From Alloprevotella sp. (GTDB taxonomy: Bacteria; Bacteroidota; Bacteroidia; Bacteroidales; Bacteroidaceae), in assembly GCA_015259235.1 (NCBI GenBank), contig JABZGM010000117.1, positions 1 to 6,712 of the forward strand: a stretch of 6,712 nucleotides of DNA, in the 5' to 3' direction. Both the position numbers and the translations under genes were made by a program. The notes below the pieces were generated by a model. The model searched no databases. It saw only the letters and a program-made list of their open reading frames with translations, and was not told the origin of the DNA. Position 1 is the first letter of the stretch. Every line of letters starts with the position of its first letter. Shown piece after piece: positions 1-5,998 of the stretch.

Positions 1-1745
1 ACATTAACGAAGTAGTCTTTTGCCGTGATGTCGAAGGTTTGATAGTGCCAAGTTTTATCTTTCACTTGCTTCGTTTCAGTGATGAGCTTACCGGGCCAAT
101 TTCCATTCATATTGTTGTTGCCCTTGTTGTTCCACACATGGAAATTGATGGTCTGCCAGTTGTTTTCGTTGCGCACATATATTGTCGCTTTGTGTTCTAC
201 AAAAGGTCGAATGGTGTAGTTGCGCACCACAACATTGGAAACTTGACCATCTGCTGAGAGTATTCCTACCTGCAATGTTGCATTTTGAGTTATGCTGATG
301 TTTCCATCGGCTGGAACACGAGGTGACTGTGCTGTGGGGGCTGTGCCATCGGTAGTGTAAACAAGAGTTTGTGCCTGCTCTGACACCCGAGTCACTTTAA
401 CTGCGAAAGCGGCATCATACTCTCCTGAGGGTTTGTCCAACAAAAGGGCATCTGCCTTGCGACTGAGGAAGTAATTAAAGTGATTTCCACTCAAAACTTT
501 CACAAATTCGTTTGCATCGGGAACATAGCTATTAGCGTCATCACCCAACACGCAAAGCAATTTGCCTTTGGTGCCTTCCACTGCTACTACATATTGTTTG
601 GGAGCATTAGCCACCACAGAAGACACAGACGTGTTGGTGATACCAGCAGCACGGCGCACTTCTATCATAGCTTTGATGGCTTGTTTGTGGTCTAGCCAAT
701 GGCGGTAGAACACACAAGGTGTACCTGGCATAGCCAAAAGATAAGCATTGGCAGCTAGGGTGTCTTTCTTGATGGGATCAAGGGGTTCGCTTTCACTACG
801 CATTTGCGTATCGTGATTCTCAACAAAGGTTACAGCATATTGACGGAAACGATTGTCTGAATTAAGCGGTACATTGTTGTCGTTTTGAAGTTTGCTCCAA
901 TCTCCACTGTTGGCAGCATCGCGCACGGTGTAGCGGAAGGGAAAATCGAAGGCTGCAGATTGCGGAACATTCTCAACGCGTGTCTTCAAAACCCACAATT
1001 TAATACTGCTACTATTGTCCCAATACTCACCGACACTAAACTGAGGCTTGGTGGTATGGTTATATTGCCCCACATAATTGGCTCCATAACCTTTCACCAT
1101 ATCGTATCGAAAACCCGTGTAACCCAAATCTTCTAGGAGAAATTTGAGATAAGCATTATAGTTGTTGCGCACATTTTCACTGCTATGGTCTATGTCGCGA
1201 CAACCCGACCAGTCTTCACCGGAATCATTGTTCGCACTGAGTGATTGTCCGTTCTGCCTTGCCCAAGCGGCTGTCTTCCCACCATCATCATTGCCGACGA
1301 TGTCAGAAGGTAGCATCTTGTAAGTAACTCCTTTGTAGGTTTCAGCAGGATAATCTGTCCAGGCTCCATTCACTCCGAGATTGTTGCGATGATTGATCAC
1401 TACATCTGCTATGATACCCGTACCTTTTGCCTTATAGGTCTTAATCATCGAACGAAGCTCTGCTTCTGTTCCAAAAGAACTATTTTGATTGAAAAGATAC
1501 ACTGGCAAATAGCCCATTACATTGCTGCTGGTATTGCAATTGCCACTTTGAGGTACCCAAATAAGATTGAAATAAGGAGCTATTTCGTTGCTTTGTGCTT
1601 CTAGTTTCTTCCAGCGAGAGTCGTTGTAGGAATCCCAATAGAAGCCTTGCAACATGACTCCTTCATAATTCGAAGGCCATCCTTGCGCAAAGTTCTGCTG
1701 TGAGATGCTTGCTGCAAGAGCTAAGAGGAGTAGAGTTTTCTTCAT
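1..1745 (-). CDS. Secreted GH13 alpha-amylase with C-terminal starch-binding modules (3' end outside window)
   Basis: This gene encodes an endo-acting alpha-1,4-glucan hydrolase for starch. The frame is open for 581 codons from the ATG at 1745 to the left edge, so the C-terminus is missing. Residues 1-20 form a Sec signal peptide ending NFA|Q, with no lipobox cysteine. The catalytic barrel spans about residues 25-365 and shows the four GH13 regions: DVVINH (114-119), GFRYD with nucleophile D215, VGE with acid/base E240, and ENHD with D312. The CRDIDH motif and the GFRYDMVKGY form resemble plant/archaeal-type amylases (GH13_6/7) more than SusG. After the barrel come a small C-domain (about 370-435), a chitobiase-C-like domain around VYTTDGTAP (462-470), and a CBM26-like module from about 519 (TIYVRNENNW, then FHVWNN). 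It lies last in a sus-like operon, 173 bases after the susF-like gene, and should supply oligosaccharides to SusC/SusD. The family call is firm; the subfamily and the export route past the outer membrane are inferred. Confidence 0.95.
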   Translation of the reverse strand, partial: MKKTLLLLALAASISQQNFAQGWPSNYEGVMLQGFYWDSYNDSRWKKLEAQSNEIAPYFNLIWVPQSGNCNTSSNVMGYLPVYLFNQNSSFGTEAELRSMIKTYKAKGTGIIADVVINHRNNLGVNGAWTDYPAETYKGVTYKMLPSDIVGNDDGGKTAAWARQNGQSLSANNDSGEDWSGCRDIDHSSENVRNNYNAYLKFLLEDLGYTGFRYDMVKGYGANYVGQYNHTTKPQFSVGEYWDNSSSIKLWVLKTRVENVPQSAAFDFPFRYTVRDAANSGDWSKLQNDNNVPLNSDNRFRQYAVTFVENHDTQMRSESEPLDPIKKDTLAANAYLLAMPGTPCVFYRHWLDHKQAIKAMIEVRRAAGITNTSVSSVVANAPKQYVVAVEGTKGKLLCVLGDDANSYVPDANEFVKVLSGNHFNYFLSRKADALLLDKPSGEYDAAFAVKVTRVSEQAQTLVYTTDGTAPTAQSPRVPADGNISITQNATLQVGILSADGQVSNVVVRNYTIRPFVEHKATIYVRNENNWQTINFHVWNNKGNNNMNGNWPGKLITETKQVKDKTWHYQTFDITAKDYFVN

Positions 1746-1784
1746 AATACAGTAGTTTTGAATAAAGAAATGAGTTGCAAAGCG

Positions 1785-1803
1785 CGTTGGTTGTCACCAA
1801 ACG
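1785..1803 (-). repeat. Small inverted repeat in the amylase 5' leader
   Basis: TTGGT at 1787-1791 pairs with ACCAA at 1796-1800 around a four-base loop, and two further G:C pairs (1785-1786 with 1802-1803) extend it past one bulged A at 1801. It sits about 40 bases before the amylase ATG. It could be a leader hairpin or a small operator-like palindrome; its size allows chance occurrence. Confidence 0.25.
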
Positions 1804-1829
1804 AATGACGACTCTTTTCATAGATAACC

Positions 1830-1871
1830 AAAAGGGTGTGCCAAAAAATATGGATTTGACACACCCTCTTT
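1830..1871 (-). terminator. Imperfect hairpin, possible weak terminator or attenuator before amylase gene
   Basis: AGGGTGTG at 1833-1840 pairs with CACACCCT at 1860-1867. After one mismatch, CAAA at 1842-1845 pairs with TTTG at 1855-1858, closing a 9-base loop. Beyond a bulged C at 1868, three more A:T pairs extend the base to 1830 and 1871. In the direction of transcription the stem is followed by TTTTGG, a short run of T, so termination would be partial. The reverse side also ends in TCTTT, so it could work weakly in both directions. Confidence 0.5.
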
Positions 1872-1880
1872 GCGGTAGAT

Positions 1881-1907
1881 ACGCATTACACCTAGTAAGG
1901 AATGCGT
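1881..1907 (-). repeat. Short stem-loop just downstream of the susF-like stop codon
   Basis: ACGCATT at 1881-1887 is perfectly complementary to AATGCGT at 1901-1907. Inside it, after a 3-base bulge (1888-1890), CCT (1891-1893) pairs with AGG (1898-1900), leaving a four-base loop. It lies 11 bases after the susF-like gene in transcription order and has no T run, so it is more likely a mRNA 3'-end protecting or processing element than a terminator. It could also be chance. Confidence 0.35.
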
Positions 1908-1918
1908 GATAGGTTTAC

Positions 1919-2977
1919 TTATTTCGCAGTCAACGTAGCGCGAATATTCTTACCGTTTTGTTGATTGAGGTAAAGACGAACGAGATATTTACCTTTAGTA
2001 GACTTCATGTTTGGACCTCCAGAGGTGAGATTATTCAATGAGCCTCCAAGGTTGATATCCCAACCTCCGTTGAAGCGGAACTTATATTCTCCATCAACAA
2101 AGTCTGTAGTGACTTCCCAGCAATCTTCTGTTGCATTGTAGGTCATTGGGGTGTCTGTATGACCATCGTTAGCCCAATTATTGAGTGAACCTACCACTGC
2201 TACACGAGTGATAGCTGTAGGAGTCAACGTAAATTCATCGTTTTTCTTGACATCAGCACGAAGCAAATAAAGTCCAGCTTTAGGAGCCGTGATGTTCTGT
2301 TGGGCATCAGCAGCGAAATTTCCATCAAGCAAGAGGAAACTGTTAGCCTTCAACGAAACAGTTTGCTTCTTATGGGCGTATTGCAAAGTGAAAGGTGCAT
2401 TCACTTTAACAAAACCTTCGTAGTAGCCATTAAAGTCTTTGGTTACCAAGCTAGCCACAGTTTTGCCACCTGTTTGCACATCCATAGTCTCTGAATAGGT
2501 TTGAGCTACTGGAGTGAAACGCACAGCTGTTTCTGATTCAAAACGATATACCTCGTCATTGATATTGGCTAAGCTAACGACCTTCGCGGTCAATTGACGT
2601 TGACGGGGAGCCTTACCATAATAAGAAACAACAAGGTTTTGCAAGTCTGCAACAGAAACTTTACCCAAAGAGTCTGCAACCAATATAGTTGGATTCTGAT
2701 CTCCAACTAATCCTTCAGCGGGAGTGAAAGTGATTTGATGAGAAAAGGCAGAGCGAGGCGCACCTGTGACTGTGGTCTTCAAAACTTCGACCTTAGCACC
2801 TTCACTTTGTTCTCCAAGCACATTCATATCAATTGCTTTCACACTGTCTACAACAGCAGTGAGGTTCTTTGATTCACCTTGAGGATGGGTTTGAGGTTTA
2901 GCCCAGTCTGTATAGTCTTCAGTACAAGCAGCGACAAGCGTAGTCATTGCAAGTCCTAGGAAAAGAGGTTTCAACAT
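1919..2977 (-). CDS. SusF-like surface starch-binding lipoprotein (DUF5115-type N-terminus)
   Basis: This is a predicted outer-membrane lipoprotein of 352 residues that would hold starch at the cell surface. The signal peptide ends in the lipobox LVAAC, with lipidated C18, followed by TEDYTDWAKPQ, which I recall as the hallmark start of DUF5115 proteins in Sus-like operons. Residues about 20-120 form an N-terminal spacer domain. Residues about 121-247 look like a degenerate carbohydrate-binding beta-sandwich (FNGYYEGFVKV, ending ITAPKAG at 229-235). Residues 248-352 form a clearer SusE/SusF-type binding domain with SLNNW (W258), FRFNGGWDINLGG (W296) and GGPNMK (310-315). This C-terminal part is a paralogue of that in the SusE neighbour. 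B. thetaiotaomicron SusF is longer, with three binding domains, so this is a short relative. ATG 2977 is chosen because it gives an intact signal peptide. A 97-base gap with a hairpin precedes it. Binding of starch is inferred from context and conserved tryptophans. Confidence 0.85.
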   Translation of the reverse strand: MLKPLFLGLAMTTLVAACTEDYTDWAKPQTHPQGESKNLTAVVDSVKAIDMNVLGEQSEGAKVEVLKTTVTGAPRSAFSHQITFTPAEGLVGDQNPTILVADSLGKVSVADLQNLVVSYYGKAPRQRQLTAKVVSLANINDEVYRFESETAVRFTPVAQTYSETMDVQTGGKTVASLVTKDFNGYYEGFVKVNAPFTLQYAHKKQTVSLKANSFLLLDGNFAADAQQNITAPKAGLYLLRADVKKNDEFTLTPTAITRVAVVGSLNNWANDGHTDTPMTYNATEDCWEVTTDFVDGEYKFRFNGGWDINLGGSLNNLTSGGPNMKSTKGKYLVRLYLNQQNGKNIRATLTAK

Positions 2978-3074
2978 AAGAATAAAATGTTAGAAAGATG
3001 ACTTTCCTTAGTGTCCTCCCTAAATGCTTCTACAGAAGAAGCAATTAGGAAAGGACTATCAGGAAATTCCGTTT
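2978..3074 (-). other. Intergenic region between susE and susF-like genes
   Basis: This 97-base gap separates two genes that are otherwise in the same operon, while the upstream gaps are 20-21 bases. Nearly half of it is taken up by one long hairpin (3013-3056). No ORF or clear promoter was seen. The stretch before the ATG at 2977 is AT-rich with no Shine-Dalgarno sequence. Confidence 0.5.
3013..3056 (-). promoter_or_regulatory. Long stem-loop between susE and susF-like genes (attenuator or mRNA processing element)
   Basis: The arms CCTAAATGCTTCT (3019-3031) and AGAAGCAATTAGG (3037-3049) pair with a single A-A mismatch around a five-base loop (3032-3036). After a small internal loop the stem continues with GTCCT (3013-3017) against AGGAC (3052-3056). 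This gives about 17 base pairs in all, far more than expected by chance in 97 bases. In the transcribed direction it is followed by ACTAAGG and not a T run, so a simple intrinsic terminator is unlikely. It may stabilise the 3' end of the upstream susCDE message or lower read-through. Confidence 0.5.
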
Positions 3075-4349
3075 TTATTTTGCTACTTGAGGAATGAAGT
3101 TATACTCACCAGTGAGATCGTTGAAGTAAACTTTGTAGGTTCCCTTCTTCATCTTCATATTGGGTCCTCCCTTAGAGGCTACTCCATAACGAAGCACTGT
3201 AGAAGAGCCCCAACTTAAATCCCATTTCTTGTCAGCTCTAAACTTCACTTCAGAGGGTGCATCAAGCTTCAAGACAGCACTCCAAACATGGTTAGGAGCT
3301 TTATCCGACTTAGAAGCAGGGGTCATCACGAGGTCGTTACCCCATCCGTTGAATTCGCCTACAATACCAATGCTACCCTTATTAGAAGTGTCGATATTGT
3401 CACTAGCATCAGTCATTGTAAAGGTATGCTTCACGTTGTCAATAACGATAGTGTAGTAGCCTGCCTTAGGAGCTGTGATGTTAGGACCATCACCGCCACC
3501 ATCGCGATAGCGTGCAGTACCTGGCTTACCATCAACACCGACATAGGCAAAATCCCAAGCAAAGTTATTACCGTCCTTAGAGATCGTGGGTGAGAACACC
3601 TTAAACTCGCCTTTCTCGGGGAAGTAACCAGTATAACTTACACTACCGAGACCTGTCTTCTTGTCATAGTTGGAGTTGGCAATGGGGAAGAAAGGCAAAA
3701 GACCGTTACCCGCATCTGCAACATTGTTGCTCCAAGTACCTGCGATGTCACCACCTACAATGTAGTCGAGTGCGATAGGAGCATCACTCAATTCTACATA
3801 ATAAGGAGCAACTTGCACTTTCACAACATTTGAAGCAATGCTCACACTACCATCTTGAACGGGAGCGTTGACTCCTGCAAAATGTGCGTTAACGCGAACA
3901 TAAAACTCTAGTTTTGCAGGCTTTGCCGCATCGTCAGCCCAAGTATAGAGCATATTGAGAGCTTTGTTCAAAGCCGATGCATTGACATCAACAGAAGTAT
4001 TGTAATACTTTTCTTCGAGTTCAATGTAGTCAGCAACCGCCTTACCTGTTTGGTCGGCTTCAGCTTGTGCCACAGATGTATTGAAATTGCCATCTTTAGA
4101 CAATTGCACAGCATAAAAACCAACTCCTGCCAAAGGTGCTCCCTTGTCGGTCACATGGGGTTGTGACCATACAAGGTTGAGATGCTTGGAATTATGCAAA
4201 TCAAGCACTTGATTAGCAAATATAGGAGTATTAAGACGGAACTCTGTGGGTTGCACCAAAGTGGGATTAGACTCCCTATCGTCAGCACAGGAGGAGAAAA
4301 GACTAGTAGCTGTGAAAACCACAAGTCCCATTGCGAATATCTTATTCAT
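3075..4349 (-). CDS. susE: SusE-family surface starch-binding lipoprotein
   Basis: This is a non-catalytic outer-membrane lipoprotein of 424 residues that would bind starch at the cell surface. The signal peptide ends in LFSSC with lipidated C21, followed by ADDRESNPTL. That stretch and the following FRLNTPIFANQVLDL and LNLVWSQP (about 37-64) are the typical start of the SusE N-terminal domain (about 22-180). Two SusE/SusF-type binding domains follow: one at about 193-313, containing GTW (W206) and ending near ITAPKAG (291-297), and one at about 326-424 with FNGW (W336), DKKWDLSW (W376, W380) and GGPNMK (394-399). B. thetaiotaomicron SusE likewise has two C-terminal starch-binding domains, and the length is near that of the family. 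The gene begins 21 bases after the SusD stop, so the two are surely cotranscribed. Family membership is clear from the motifs; starch specificity rests on the operon. Confidence 0.9.
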   Translation of the reverse strand: MNKIFAMGLVVFTATSLFSSCADDRESNPTLVQPTEFRLNTPIFANQVLDLHNSKHLNLVWSQPHVTDKGAPLAGVGFYAVQLSKDGNFNTSVAQAEADQTGKAVADYIELEEKYYNTSVDVNASALNKALNMLYTWADDAAKPAKLEFYVRVNAHFAGVNAPVQDGSVSIASNVVKVQVAPYYVELSDAPIALDYIVGGDIAGTWSNNVADAGNGLLPFFPIANSNYDKKTGLGSVSYTGYFPEKGEFKVFSPTISKDGNNFAWDFAYVGVDGKPGTARYRDGGGDGPNITAPKAGYYTIVIDNVKHTFTMTDASDNIDTSNKGSIGIVGEFNGWGNDLVMTPASKSDKAPNHVWSAVLKLDAPSEVKFRADKKWDLSWGSSTVLRYGVASKGGPNMKMKKGTYKVYFNDLTGEYNFIPQVAK

Positions 4350-4370
4350 ATCAATAATGAGCTTACGTGA

Positions 4371-5978
4371 TTAATAGCCAGGATTTTGCTTGAGGTTCTC
4401 ATTGGTGTTCAACTCCGTGTTTGGCAAGGGGAATAAATTCATATCCTTGCTGAAGTTTGCGCCAGTGATTACACCGCTCTTCCAAGCCCAATTGTAGTTA
4501 TTGTTTCCTCCGAATTTATCGAAACGGATGAGATCGGTACGACGGCGACCTTCAAAGTAGAATTCGCGTGACCATTCATCAAGGATTTCCTTAAGGGAGA
4601 AACTGGTGAGTTGACTAGCACCTGCACGTGCACGCACTTGGTTGATGGCTTTTGTGCCTTCAGCAGTAGTGGTGCCACCATTGAGACGAGCATCAGCTTC
4701 ACCAAAGGTGAGATAAGCTTCTGCAGCGCGCATCAAGAAGAAGTCAGCATCTGGGAACAAAGTGTTTTTAGTCTTTGCGTTGTCGGTGCGATAGTTCGTA
4801 AACTTAGTTACACCGTATCCTTCTACAAACTTAGTGGGATCACTGATCTTCAAAGTGCGTTTCTTACCCCAGAACAAAGCACGATCGTCGCCAGCGGCTG
4901 TTTGTAAAGCCTTAGTGGTTTCTTGAGGTGCTTCTCCTTCTGGGAAGAACTTAGCCACAAGTTCAGGACGGGCACGATGACCTTGCCATTTACCAGTGGT
5001 GTTGTTGCCGGAAACAAACTGATCATCATTCATGTCATCGTTGAATGCACCAGCCATAAGGAAGAGCGTCGTACCATAAGAGGTGGTTTTCTCACCATCT
5101 TGCAAGAGTGCGAGAATAGCTTCTTCAGAAGCTCCATTGCTACCATTGTCACCCATAAAGAGTTGTTGGTAAGCTGTCCAACCATTGACAGCTTTTCCGG
5201 TGTGAAGTTTGTAAGATGAGTCCATCACCATCTTAGCGTATTTCTTAGCCTTCTCCCATTCAGCCTTGCCGGTATACACCTCTGCATTGAGATAGAGACG
5301 AGAGAGAAGCAACCATGCAGCAGCTTTGTCGGCACGACCATAACCCTCTTCAGTGTCCTTCTCGGGTTTAGCCTCAGCCATATTCTTTTCAGCTTCGAGC
5401 ACTTCAGACTCAATCCATTTGTAAAGGTCAGCGCGACTCATTTGTGCAGGCTTGTCCGAACCTACAGTTGTGCGGAAACCGATGTTGCCCCAACCATCCA
5501 TGAGATAGTAATAATAGAGCGCGCGGAGGAAACGCACTTCGGCAGTCATTGTAGCATCATGATTTTTTGCCACCTCCAAATAGTGGTTGCAAACAGTTAC
5601 GCCCAAGAAAAGACGATAGTAGAAACCACGAAGGAAGGGATGCTCTGAGTTCCACTGGTTTTTATTGAGAGGTTGCACACCTTCGTCACCCCAAGCACTG
5701 ATTGCTTCATCGGAAGTCAATTCTTGAGAGTTGAAAAGTTGGCGCAAGAAACCAGAAGTACCGCCATCGATACCGTCAACGTCAGAATCACCATTAGCAC
5801 CTCCATTACCAGCTACAGCCATATTGGCGTAGCACTTATTGAAGAGGTTATCGGGATTAACAGTCATATTTGTCTTGGGATCGATGGGCTTCACGTTCAA
5901 GTCACCTACACAAGAGCTAAGTCCCAAGCTGAGTGCTAGAGCAGCAGCAGGAAGAAGGGATTTTATATATAGTTTCAT
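4371..5978 (-). CDS. susD: SusD-type starch-binding outer-membrane lipoprotein
   Basis: This is the surface lipoprotein of 535 residues that captures maltooligosaccharides and acts as the lid of the SusC transporter. The signal peptide ends in LGLSSC, with lipidated C23. The fold is the RagB/SusD alpha-helical TPR type. Family signatures include ELTSDE (86-91), RFLRALYYYYLMDGWG (149-164), GRADKAAAWLLLSRLYLNAEVYTG (214-237, closely matching SusD) and the C-terminal FEGRRRTDLIRF (475-486). Aligned by eye to B. thetaiotaomicron SusD as I remember it, the starch-stacking residues W98, Y296 and W320 correspond to W96, Y301 and W331 here, and R81 corresponds to R79. N101 appears replaced by an acidic residue (E99). 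The loop between the second and third aromatics is about six residues longer than in the reference. The gene starts 20 bases after susC and ends 21 bases before susE. The upstream region is AT-rich without a Shine-Dalgarno sequence, normal for this phylum. The match is close enough to use the gene name. Confidence 0.95.
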   Translation of the reverse strand: MKLYIKSLLPAAALALSLGLSSCVGDLNVKPIDPKTNMTVNPDNLFNKCYANMAVAGNGGANGDSDVDGIDGGTSGFLRQLFNSQELTSDEAISAWGDEGVQPLNKNQWNSEHPFLRGFYYRLFLGVTVCNHYLEVAKNHDATMTAEVRFLRALYYYYLMDGWGNIGFRTTVGSDKPAQMSRADLYKWIESEVLEAEKNMAEAKPEKDTEEGYGRADKAAAWLLLSRLYLNAEVYTGKAEWEKAKKYAKMVMDSSYKLHTGKAVNGWTAYQQLFMGDNGSNGASEEAILALLQDGEKTTSYGTTLFLMAGAFNDDMNDDQFVSGNNTTGKWQGHRARPELVAKFFPEGEAPQETTKALQTAAGDDRALFWGKKRTLKISDPTKFVEGYGVTKFTNYRTDNAKTKNTLFPDADFFLMRAAEAYLTFGEADARLNGGTTTAEGTKAINQVRARAGASQLTSFSLKEILDEWSREFYFEGRRRTDLIRFDKFGGNNNYNWAWKSGVITGANFSKDMNLFPLPNTELNTNENLKQNPGY

Positions 5979-5998
5979 AAGACTATGCTATAATAGGG

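Larger units (their letters stand above)
1746..1918 (-). other. Intergenic leader between susF-like and amylase genes, with three stem-loops
   Basis: This 173-base gap is the longest in the operon. It holds three separate inverted repeats, at 1881-1907, 1830-1871 and 1785-1803, and no credible ORF. No perfect Bacteroidetes promoter (TTG, then about 20 bases to TAnnTTTG) was found on the minus strand. The layout suggests a processed or attenuated leader that sets amylase expression apart from the lipoprotein genes. This is inferred from structure only. Confidence 0.5.

Noticed and set aside
39..1604. Plus-strand open frames of 71-83 codons opposite the amylase
   Set aside because: They lie antisense to a gene with all GH13 motifs and have no recognisable domains or signal peptides.
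1797..1860. Possible Bacteroidetes promoter boxes ahead of the amylase (TTCGTTTG near 1797-1804 and TATTTTTTG near 1842-1850, minus strand)
   Set aside because: The first has one mismatch to TAnnTTTG and a TTG placed too far upstream; the second has the wrong internal spacing and no TTG. Neither is strong enough to list.
3062..3070. Palindrome GGAAATTCC just past the susE stop codon
   Set aside because: Nine bases with no repeat copy nearby; it is expected by chance in AT-rich DNA.
3288..3593. Plus-strand open frame of 101 codons opposite susE
   Set aside because: It is antisense to a complete SusE-family gene, has low-complexity composition and no family resemblance.
4469..4705. Second minus-strand frame inside susD
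   Set aside because: It overlaps conserved SusD C-terminal codons in another frame, including the FEGRRR motif, so it is a shadow frame.
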